In this document: one piece after another, positions 19,445-26,807 of the stretch
How the letters are laid out: each line of letters starts with the position of its first letter
How positions within the stretch are numbered: position 1 is the stretch's first letter
Source of the DNA: Catenulispora pinisilvae
GTDB lineage: Bacteria; Actinomycetota; Actinomycetes; Streptomycetales; Catenulisporaceae
Length of the DNA: 64,000 nucleotides
Reading direction: 5' to 3'
Assembly (NCBI RefSeq): GCF_015356865.1
Contig: NZ_JAAFZA010000031.1
Location: 1 to 64,000, forward strand
Program-made: the position numbers and the translations under genes
Notes under the pieces: model-generated
What the model saw: the letters and a program-made list of their open reading frames with translations, nothing else
The model's database searches: none
What the model was told of the DNA's origin: nothing

Positions 19445-19458
19445 ACGCGATACATCGT
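19445..19458. promoter_or_regulatory. PadR-type operator, proximal copy
   Basis: ACGCGATACATCGT differs from the upstream copy at one base, so its palindrome is imperfect. The 25-bp period would not put the two sites on exactly the same face of the helix. Confidence 0.5.
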
Positions 19459-19473
19459 GAGAGGACCCAGGTG

Positions 19474-20355
19474 ATGACCAGACACGAGCTGAAAGGGCCG
19501 GACCGGCTCGCCTTCGAGGGGATCCACCGGCTGAAGGTCGTCACCACCTCGGGCAAGGTGGACGTGGTCGGAGCCGGCGAGGACGGCGCCGCGGTGGTGG
19601 ACGTGACCCGCGTCAAGGGCGAGGAGCCGCTGGTCGTCACCGCCGAGGACGGCGAGCTGAGGGTGACCCACGGCGACTACCGGCCGAACCTGCTGGGCTG
19701 GCTGATGCACACCCGCAAGATCGAGGCCGACATCTCGATCCAGGTGCCGCCGGACTGCCTGGTGGACGTCACCGTGATCTCCGGGCCGCTGGTGCTGTCG
19801 AACCTGCACGAGCGCACCCGCGCCCACGGCGTCTCCGGCGAGATCACGCTCGCCCAGGTGCACGGGCCCACCGACGTCAAGACGGTCTCCGGGGCGATCA
19901 CCGCCGAGAGCGTCACCGACGACCTGAGCGCGCTGACCGTCTCCGGGCCGATCACCGTGATCGCCCTCGGCTCCCAGAACACGATCAAGGCCGGCACCAC
20001 CTCCGGGGCCATCACCGTGGACCTGGAGGACGGCACCGACGCCCCCCGGCTGGACCTGAACGTGGTCTCCGGCCAGGTCATAGTACGGGCCCCGGAAGAC
20101 GCCAACCTGGACGTGGACATGTCCACGATGAGCGGACGCACCGTCACCACCTTCGACGGACTCGACTCCCAGGCGCTGTTCCAGAACAAGCAGATCCCCT
20201 TCACCAAGCCGCGTCAGCTCTCCGGCCGCCTGGGCACCGGACGGGGCCGGCTGCGCGCCAGGGCGGTGTCAGGTGATATGACGCTGCTGAGAAGGGCCGT
20301 CGACCACGAGGTGAAGAACTCCGTCGTGGACGACGAGGATGGAAAGGACCGTTAG
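19474..20355 (+). CDS. DUF4097 beta-helix-like protein
   Basis: This 293-residue soluble protein is built from short repeated beta-strand turns of the type VSGxIT (HGVSGEITLAQV, KTVSGAITAES, LTVSGPITVI, GTTSGAITVDL, NVVSGQVIV, STMSGRTV, RAVSGDMTLL). These define the DUF4097 family, a right-handed beta-helix-like fold of unknown ligand. It has no signal peptide or membrane helix, so unlike many DUF4097 proteins it is cytoplasmic. The ATG at 19474 has GAGAGG 8 nt upstream. The stop codon directly abuts the ATG of the PadR gene, so the two form an operon, an arrangement common in actinobacteria. Confidence 0.88.
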   Translation: MTRHELKGPDRLAFEGIHRLKVVTTSGKVDVVGAGEDGAAVVDVTRVKGEEPLVVTAEDGELRVTHGDYRPNLLGWLMHTRKIEADISIQVPPDCLVDVTVISGPLVLSNLHERTRAHGVSGEITLAQVHGPTDVKTVSGAITAESVTDDLSALTVSGPITVIALGSQNTIKAGTTSGAITVDLEDGTDAPRLDLNVVSGQVIVRAPEDANLDVDMSTMSGRTVTTFDGLDSQALFQNKQIPFTKPRQLSGRLGTGRGRLRARAVSGDMTLLRRAVDHEVKNSVVDDEDGKDR

Positions 20356-21201
20356 ATGGCACCCGTCTTCGGACACGGACGGCTACGGCTGTACCTGTTG
20401 AACCTGCTCGCCGAGAGCCCCAAGCACGGGTACGAGATCATCCAGCAGCTCAAGGAACGGTTCCAGGGCCTTTACGCGCCCAGCGCCGGCACGGTCTACC
20501 CGCGCCTGTCGCGACTGGAGAGCGAAGGCCTGATCCGCCACGAAACCGACGAACGCGGCCGCAAGGTCTACCACATCACCGACGCCGGCCGCACCGAACT
20601 CGCCGCCCGCGCCGACGACATGGCCGCGCTGGAGAGCGAGATCCGCGAGTCGGTCAGCAGCCTGGCCGAGGAGATCCGCGACGAGGTCAAGGAATCCGCC
20701 CGGCACATCCAGGAGGAACTCCGCGCGGCGGCCGCCGAGGCCCGCACGGAATCCAAGGACCGCGCCGCGACCACCGGCGCCCGCCCCAAGCAGGCACCGC
20801 ACGACCACGACCACGCCCCATCGGCACACCCGCCGGCGGACCGCTCGCAGTGGGGCAAGGACGAATGGCGCGACTGGAAGCGCGCACAGAACGACTGGAA
20901 GGAACAGTGGAAGGACCAGTGGGCCGCGCAGTGGCGCGAGCACTGGCAGGACGAGGCCACACGCTGGCAGCGCTTCGCCCAGGACAGCATGGACGACTGG
21001 ACCGGCCGCCGCCCCCGCGACCGCGCCGACCAGGAACAACTGGACGAGCTGCGCTCCACCTTCCTCCGCTTCCGCGACGAGGTCCGCACCATGGCGCGGG
21101 AGCACCGACCGGACATCCCGGTGACACCGGACCAACTGAATGCCGCCCGCGAGGTACTGGAGCGAGCGGCCCGGGAGCTGCGAGACATCTTCCGGAGCTG
21201 A
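20356..21201 (+). CDS. PadR-family transcriptional regulator with extended charged tail
   Basis: The first 90 residues form the PadR winged helix (RLRLYLLNLLAESPKHGYEII, PSAGTVYPRLSRLESEGLI, GRKVYHITDAGRTEL). The next part is a helical dimerisation region with predicted coiled-coil character (ESEIRESVSSLAEEIRDEVKE, cut here). The remainder to residue 281 is unusually long, rich in Trp, Asp, Lys and Arg (DEWRDWKRAQNDWKEQWK type repeats). Such tails occur in PadR regulators paired with DUF4097. It probably represses its own operon through the palindromes at 19420-19458. A strong hairpin terminator follows. Confidence 0.92.
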   Translation: MAPVFGHGRLRLYLLNLLAESPKHGYEIIQQLKERFQGLYAPSAGTVYPRLSRLESEGLIRHETDERGRKVYHITDAGRTELAARADDMAALESEIRESVSSLAEEIRDEVKESARHIQEELRAAAAEARTESKDRAATTGARPKQAPHDHDHAPSAHPPADRSQWGKDEWRDWKRAQNDWKEQWKDQWAAQWREHWQDEATRWQRFAQDSMDDWTGRRPRDRADQEQLDELRSTFLRFRDEVRTMAREHRPDIPVTPDQLNAAREVLERAARELRDIFRS

Positions 21202-21254
21202 CGACGAGGGCCGGTTCGGGCTCCAGGGCGAGCCGGGCTTCGGCGTGAGGGGGT

Positions 21255-21297
21255 GACGGCGCGTGCCGCGGGACGGGGGTCCCGGGCACGCGCCGTC
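21255..21297 (+). terminator. Terminator between the padR operon and the next locus
   Basis: A 13-bp perfect stem (GACGGCGCGTGCC and complement) encloses a 17-nt loop that can form an inner GGGAC/GTCCC hairpin. It separates the PadR gene from the gene starting at 21386. Confidence 0.65.
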
Positions 21298-21385
21298 GGC
21301 ATGTGGGGGTGCACCTGCTGAACCTCGTAGATCTGAGCGAGGGGTCCTCGCCCCCATGCGGCATCATGGCCTGTGGGAGGGAGCC

Positions 21386-23983
21386 ATGGTGATCGCAGGC
21401 TTGATCGACGCATTGCACTTCGCGGAGCGCGATGACGCGTCAGCGGTGCTGTACGGACTCGGAGACGCGCAGGTCGCCGCCGGGATCGCGGCGGCCTGGC
21501 TGCCGCTCCCCGTCGCGGTGACCGATTTCGTGCTCGACACCGCAGGCTCCACAGACACAGACACAGACACAGACACAGACACAGACACAGACTCCACAGG
21601 CTCCACGAGCTCCGCGTCCGTACTGGCCCTGACTCACCGCGCCCTAGCCGACGAAACCGTGACCGACCCGGACGCCGTGCTGCGCGCCTTGATCCGCCTG
21701 GCGAACCCGGCGGTCGACGAACTGCTGCTGCGGACCGTGGCCAAGCGGCCCCGGGCCTGGATCCTGGCCGCGCTGGTCCGGGACCGCCGCGACGCGCACG
21801 GCCGGCCGGTGATCACCAACGACGTCGAGCGCTTCCTGCGCAACCAGGTGGCACGCGCCGAGCGGCGGCACGCGAACCGCCACACGCCGATGCCCGCCCG
21901 CATCGAGATCGACCTGGTCGTGGCGGCGACGGTGGCGGACCAGCCCTGGCTGGCGATGACCGCGATGCCGCTCGCGGTGCGGCTGGAGCAGACGACCGCC
22001 GTGGCCCACGGGCTACGGACGCTGCGCGACCACGGGTTGCTCGCCGACGTGTGGGAGGACGGACTCCGCGAGACCATCCTCACCCATGCGAAGAAGAGCT
22101 CGTACTACCAACCGCAGTGGGACGCCGTGCTCGCCTTCGGGGACACCGGCGAGGACCCGCGGATGACAAAGGCACCGGCCTCCCGCCTTCGCTTCGAGGG
22201 GCTGCCGGACCCGGGCGCCGCCGACGCCTGGACCGCGCCGAACACCGGATCCCAGCACTACGCCCTGGCCTGGGACCGGGTGCTGGAGTACGCGGCGCTG
22301 GTCGGCACCGGCGAGCAGGACCGGCAGGCCGGACAGGCGACGGCGCGCGGGCTGGACGAGGCGGCGGCCCGCGAGGACGTGCCGGAGGACGTGCGGGCCG
22401 AGTTCGAGGTCCGGTACCCGCGGGCGGTGTTCTGGGCGGCGCGGCCGGACGTCGCGACGCTGCGGCGGGCCCACGCGGCGAAGGCGTCGCTGAACCCGGC
22501 GACCCGCCACTTCGCGACCCGCGAACTGCTCCGCCGCGGCCTGCTGCACGGCTCGCTGAGCGCGCCGGAGGCGGTCGCGCACGCGGAGCCGGCGGCCGAG
22601 GTGCTGGCCCTGGCGCTGCCCATGCCGCCGGGACTGACGACGTACTACACGGCGAAGGGGAAGAACGGCTTCGCGCCGCACTTCGTCCGCATCCCGCCGG
22701 AGGCCGAGGAGCGGTACCAGGCCGACCTGCGGGCGGCCGTCGTCGCGGCGCTGGGTCCGGACCCGGCGCGCTGGCTCAAGGTGCTGACCCGGGTCGCGGC
22801 GTGCGAGGGCAGCCTCGGCGACCTGCTGGCGGCGATCGACACCGACCAGCCGCCGCCCCTGCCCACACGCCGCGGGTCGCGGTGGCCGCGCGGGGTGGAC
22901 CCGGCGGCGGTGCTGCTGGAGCTCGCGCCGCCGGAGGTGGTCGCGGCTGTGGTGGAAGCGGCCGGGCTGCTTCCCGACGCGGCCGAGTTCTTCGCCCCCG
23001 AGACCCGCGCGCTCGCGGGCGTCCTCACCCGGGTCCTGGACCGCGGCCCCGAGCCGCGCTGGCTGCTGAACCTCGCGCTCGACCCGCACGGGACGCCGGC
23101 CATGCGGCTGGCGGCGGCCCGCAATCCAGCGGCGACGGTGGGCACGCTGTGGCGGCTGGCGGACCGGGAGCCGGCCGAGCCCGGAGTGCTGGCGGCGGTG
23201 TATCTGCACCCGCTGGCCTCGCTGGAGCTGCGGATCGCGGCGCTGGTGCGGTCCGAGGCGGCCGGCGGGCTGTATCCGGGGCTGGTGCGGCGGCTGGTGA
23301 CCCGCTACGCGGAGCCGGCCCTTCTCCAGCCGACGCTGGAATCACGGGACCCCGAGCTGCTGCACAACGTACTGCGGCGCAGCAACCGCTCGCTCCAGAC
23401 CGACCGGCGCATCGTCGCCTACTCCAGGCTGGCCGAGGCCGCCGGGCCGGAGCCGGTGTGGGCGCTGGAGCTGGAGCGGGCCGGGAGTCTGGACAAGATG
23501 CACGAGGCGGTCCGCGCCTCGATGACCGAGCACAGCGACGAGCCGCTGCACGCGGCGGCCACGGGTATCGCGCGGCCGGATCCGGAGCGCGTCGCGGCAT
23601 CCTGGGACGCCGACTTCCAGTCGAGCCGCCCCGACACCGCCGAACGCGTGCGCGTGCACCTCGACGGGCGGCCCGAGCTCTGGATGCGGCTGGCCGAGGA
23701 CGGGGTCACGCTGCATGGACTGCTCGCGGAGCTGGAGGGGGTCGAACCGCGCGCGCCGCAGACAGCACAGGCAGCACGGGCAGGCCAGGCAGCGCAGACA
23801 CCGGAACCGCCGACTCCCCCAGCCCGCGAAACCAAGCCCCGGCTCAGCCAGACCCCGCGACCGCTGCCGCCGCTCCCCGGCAGCGAAGCGTCCAGCGCTA
23901 CGCCGAGCCAACCGGCGGGACCGCCCAATCCGGCGCCGCCACCAACCCACATCACCGGCCCCGCGAAGCCGCCCACCGCATGA
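21386..23983 (+). CDS. Large helical-repeat-like protein, first gene of a VWA/MoxR locus
   Basis: This 865-residue protein is unfamiliar to me. It is mostly alternating short amphipathic helices (e.g. PAVDELLLRTVAKRPRAW, PGLVRRLVTRYAEPALL, NPAATVGTLWRLADREP) that look like HEAT/ARM-type repeats. Residues 56-69 are a (Thr-Asp)7 run encoded by a perfect hexanucleotide repeat. The C-terminal 80 residues are Pro/Ala/Gln-rich and disordered. Near residue 710 it shares the signature AGPEPVW..EL...AGSL..MHEAVR.SM with the next gene. The ATG at 21386 has a GGGAGG site 6 nt upstream; earlier in-frame codons lack one. It overlaps the next gene by ATGA. No signal peptide is seen. Confidence 0.75.
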   Translation: MVIAGLIDALHFAERDDASAVLYGLGDAQVAAGIAAAWLPLPVAVTDFVLDTAGSTDTDTDTDTDTDTDSTGSTSSASVLALTHRALADETVTDPDAVLRALIRLANPAVDELLLRTVAKRPRAWILAALVRDRRDAHGRPVITNDVERFLRNQVARAERRHANRHTPMPARIEIDLVVAATVADQPWLAMTAMPLAVRLEQTTAVAHGLRTLRDHGLLADVWEDGLRETILTHAKKSSYYQPQWDAVLAFGDTGEDPRMTKAPASRLRFEGLPDPGAADAWTAPNTGSQHYALAWDRVLEYAALVGTGEQDRQAGQATARGLDEAAAREDVPEDVRAEFEVRYPRAVFWAARPDVATLRRAHAAKASLNPATRHFATRELLRRGLLHGSLSAPEAVAHAEPAAEVLALALPMPPGLTTYYTAKGKNGFAPHFVRIPPEAEERYQADLRAAVVAALGPDPARWLKVLTRVAACEGSLGDLLAAIDTDQPPPLPTRRGSRWPRGVDPAAVLLELAPPEVVAAVVEAAGLLPDAAEFFAPETRALAGVLTRVLDRGPEPRWLLNLALDPHGTPAMRLAAARNPAATVGTLWRLADREPAEPGVLAAVYLHPLASLELRIAALVRSEAAGGLYPGLVRRLVTRYAEPALLQPTLESRDPELLHNVLRRSNRSLQTDRRIVAYSRLAEAAGPEPVWALELERAGSLDKMHEAVRASMTEHSDEPLHAAATGIARPDPERVAASWDADFQSSRPDTAERVRVHLDGRPELWMRLAEDGVTLHGLLAELEGVEPRAPQTAQAARAGQAAQTPEPPTPPARETKPRLSQTPRPLPPLPGSEASSATPSQPAGPPNPAPPPTHITGPAKPPTA
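21551..21592 (+). repeat. Hexanucleotide microsatellite (ACAGAC)7 inside a gene
   Basis: Seven perfect copies of ACAGAC encode alternating Thr-Asp. Because the unit is six bases, changes in copy number would lengthen or shorten the protein without a frameshift. The flanks carry related GGCTCCACAG copies. Confidence 0.9.
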
Positions 23984-25389
23984 ACGCCCCGGCCCGCGTC
24001 CTCAACCTCCTGCACGCGGCACGTCCCGAAGACGTCGCCCCGGTCCTGTCTCTCCTGTCCAAGGCCGAGCTGGCCGCGGGCCTGGCCTCCGACTACTGCG
24101 ATCCCGACCTGCGCGCAGTCCCGCCCAACCGCAAAGCGCTCCGCCGCGCCCTGCTCGATCCGCGCCCCGCCACCGAGCACCTGCTCACCGAACGCGGCGC
24201 CGCGGAGGACGCCGTGCGCCTCGCCGCTCGCGCGCCCTACCAGCGGGTGCTGCCCGAAGGTGTCACGCCGTACGGCCGCCCGCAGGCCGACCTCAACCGG
24301 CAGCTCCGCGCCCGGCTCGCCGCGGTCCTCGGGGACGAGCCACTGCGGTGGTACGGGGTCCTGGCCAGGATCTACGGCTGGGAGGGGTCCTTCGCCGAAC
24401 TGCTCGACCTGGCCGCGAGCTGGGACCCGGCACCGGCGCGGCCGACGCTCCGGATCCATCACGGTCTGCGGCGCGAGCTGTTCCTGCCCGGCGTGCTGCT
24501 CGCGATGGCACCGGCGGCGGTGATCGCGGGTGTCCTCGCCTACGACGAGCAGGGATGCAGGTCCCTGATCGGAACGTTGTTCACCTCCGCGCCTTACCAC
24601 CCCGGCTACTTCGAATACGCCTACGGTCCCGTCGGGTCCGACTTCGCACGCGAGAGCCTGTGCGCCGGCTTCGCCAAGCCGCTGAGCGTGGCGTATGGGC
24701 TGCTGGAGCGCGGGGTGAGCACCGAGTACCTGGCCCGGATCACCGCCACACACGGCGACCTCGCACTGGGGCTGCGGATCTACCACAGCCTCGCCGTCTC
24801 GGAAAGGCCGTGGGGGGTGAGCAACCTCGGCCGGACCAAGCCCGAGGAGATCCACGCGTTGCTGGCGTCGGCCGAGACTGCCGAAGACCTCCTGCGCCGG
24901 CTCACTGAGCTCCGCCCCGTCTTCCAGCGGGAACGCGGCCTGTCGGAGCAGCGCCTGCCCGCCTACCTCCGACTCGCGCGGCTGGCCGGGCCGGAGCCGG
25001 TGTGGAGTACCGAGCTGGACTACGCCGGCAGCTTGGAGATCATGCACGAGGCGGTCCGCATGTCCATGGCCACGGGCGACCTCGCACCGCTGGTCGCCGC
25101 CGCCGACACCGTCAAAGACCCGGGGCCGCCCAGCCCGCAGCCGAATCAGGGCTCGCTGACCGACTGGCCCCTGGAAGACGCCGTACGCAGCCATCTGGAC
25201 GGCCGCAAGCGTCGCTGGCGCACCGTGCTCCGGCTGGCCGAGGACGACAGCGCGTCGCTTCTGGACATCGTGCAAAGGGCAACCGGCCAATCGGTTCGAC
25301 CAGCGGGCCCGGACATAGAAGACTTGAAGCAGGACCCGAAGACCCCGCTCCCCTACCGCCCCCGCCCCGCGAAGGAGGACTCCGCGTGA
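23980..25389 (+). CDS. Helical-repeat-like paralog, second gene of the locus
   Basis: This 469-residue protein begins ARVLNLLHAARPEDVAPVLSLL and looks all-helical, with about ten repeats of 25-45 residues. The C-terminal part carries the same signature as the first gene (AGPEPVWSTELDYAGSLEIMHEAVRMSM, given in pieces: AGPEPVW, EL, AGSLEIMHEAVR), and RSHLDGRK near residue 415 matches VHLDGRPE there. The two are therefore diverged paralogs or an in-operon duplication. No signal peptide or catalytic motif is seen. The start ATG overlaps the previous stop (ATGA), and the end overlaps the next GTG (GTGA). The function is unknown; it is most likely a scaffold for the VWA and ATPase proteins. Confidence 0.75.
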   Translation: MNAPARVLNLLHAARPEDVAPVLSLLSKAELAAGLASDYCDPDLRAVPPNRKALRRALLDPRPATEHLLTERGAAEDAVRLAARAPYQRVLPEGVTPYGRPQADLNRQLRARLAAVLGDEPLRWYGVLARIYGWEGSFAELLDLAASWDPAPARPTLRIHHGLRRELFLPGVLLAMAPAAVIAGVLAYDEQGCRSLIGTLFTSAPYHPGYFEYAYGPVGSDFARESLCAGFAKPLSVAYGLLERGVSTEYLARITATHGDLALGLRIYHSLAVSERPWGVSNLGRTKPEEIHALLASAETAEDLLRRLTELRPVFQRERGLSEQRLPAYLRLARLAGPEPVWSTELDYAGSLEIMHEAVRMSMATGDLAPLVAAADTVKDPGPPSPQPNQGSLTDWPLEDAVRSHLDGRKRRWRTVLRLAEDDSASLLDIVQRATGQSVRPAGPDIEDLKQDPKTPLPYRPRPAKEDSA

Positions 25390-26807
25390 AGACCCACGAG
25401 TCCGGCCGCCGCTCGCGTCGCCTGCCGGTCAGCGCCACCGACCGCAAGGCGCTGGCGCAGTGGCAGCCGGCCGACCCGGCGACGATCGACGCGGCGGTGC
25501 GGCTGAAGGAGGCGGCGCTCGTCGACTTCGGGATGGAGTCCTCGGCCATCGCCGGGTGGATCTACTCCAAGTGCGCGCACCAGATCCCCACCACGGCCAT
25601 CGACACCGCCGCGGTGATGGCTGCCGGGGACGGCAGCTGTGTGCTGCTGTTCAACCCGGACTTCTTCGTCGAGCTGGGGCTGGACGGGGTGAAGTTCGTG
25701 CTCTTCCACGAGGCCCGGCACCTGATCCAGCGGCACCTGTTCACCGAGCCGGAGCTGCGCGAGGACCCGGTCTTCGACATCGCCATCGAGTGCACGATCA
25801 ACCACGTCGCGCTGACCCGGCTGCACCGGGACGACCTGCCGGTGGTCAACGGCGAGTCGACCGGGGTGGATCCGCGCAAGATCTTCAAGAACTACCACGC
25901 GGACCTCACCGCGCAGGGCCTGAGCCCGTTCTCCTACGAGGAGTTCATCCGCACCGACATGGGCTGCTACACAGAACTGCACCGGATGAAGCACCCGCCG
26001 AGCCCGCCGCCGCTGTGCATCCACGAGCTCCTGGAGGAACTCCAGGAAGAGCTCGCCGACGCCGAGACCATCGAGCGGATCGGCAACGAGGTGCTGGCCA
26101 ACGTGCTGCTGGCGGGCAAGCGCGGGATGCGCGCGGCGCGCTCGGAGCTGCTGGACCTCATCGAGCGCACCGACGGCGCCACCGACCGGTTGGCCAAGCT
26201 CTGGGACCAGCTGGGCGCCGGGATGATCCGGGGCCAGACCCACAGGACCCGGCAGGTGGACTGGTGGCAGCGCTGGCTGGTGGACGTGCTGGCGTCCAAG
26301 CTGGCCGAGGGCGAGCGGCTGATCTACCCGAAGAAGCGCGGGGCGGTGCTGGCGGCGCTGGGCGAGGACCCGACGCTGTCCCGGCGCGGGCCGGAGCGGC
26401 ACCGGGTGGTGGCGATCGCCGTGGACGCCTCCGGCTCGATGCCGGCCACCGTGGTGGACTGGGTCGCCTCCCTGGTCGGGCAGCTGGACGGGGTCGAGGC
26501 GCACTGGCTGTCCTTCGACGCCGCGGTGGTGCCGTTCGCGCCGGGCGACCCGCTGGTCGGCGGCGGCGGGACCAGCTTCCAGGCGGTCGCCGACTACCTG
26601 GAGGGGCGCGCGCCGTCGGTGAAGACCGGGGAGCCGTTCGACGAGACGCTGGACGCCGTCATCATGGTGACCGACGGCATCGCCGCGCACATCACGCCGG
26701 CCGAGCCGGACAAATGGATCTGGCTGATCACCGAACGCGGCGACGACTGGCCCGAGAACCACACGCCGCAGATGGCCTGTCACAAAGTACGAACGGGGGA
26801 CCGTTGA
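25386..26807 (+). CDS. VWA-like / metallopeptidase-like protein (DUF2201 type)
   Basis: This 473-residue protein combines two modules. Residues about 35-190 contain the zinc-peptidase-like motif FHEARHLIQRH (HExxH at 108-112, extra His at 117) and a following AIECTINH segment, as in the DUF2201 family. Residues about 335-470 are a von Willebrand factor A domain with the metal site AVDASGSM (D347, S349, S351), a GGTSF loop and a MVTDG strand. DUF2201 proteins typically accompany MoxR-type ATPases, which is the case here. Whether it cleaves peptides is unknown. The GTG start overlaps the previous stop. Confidence 0.85.
   Translation: MKTHESGRRSRRLPVSATDRKALAQWQPADPATIDAAVRLKEAALVDFGMESSAIAGWIYSKCAHQIPTTAIDTAAVMAAGDGSCVLLFNPDFFVELGLDGVKFVLFHEARHLIQRHLFTEPELREDPVFDIAIECTINHVALTRLHRDDLPVVNGESTGVDPRKIFKNYHADLTAQGLSPFSYEEFIRTDMGCYTELHRMKHPPSPPPLCIHELLEELQEELADAETIERIGNEVLANVLLAGKRGMRAARSELLDLIERTDGATDRLAKLWDQLGAGMIRGQTHRTRQVDWWQRWLVDVLASKLAEGERLIYPKKRGAVLAALGEDPTLSRRGPERHRVVAIAVDASGSMPATVVDWVASLVGQLDGVEAHWLSFDAAVVPFAPGDPLVGGGGTSFQAVADYLEGRAPSVKTGEPFDETLDAVIMVTDGIAAHITPAEPDKWIWLITERGDDWPENHTPQMACHKVRTGDR

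Noticed and set aside
22051-23979. Long upstream extension of the second helical-repeat gene
   Set aside because: The extension is Arg/Ala/Gly junk overlapping the first gene in another frame; the ATG at 23980 overlaps the preceding stop and gives a sensible N-terminus.
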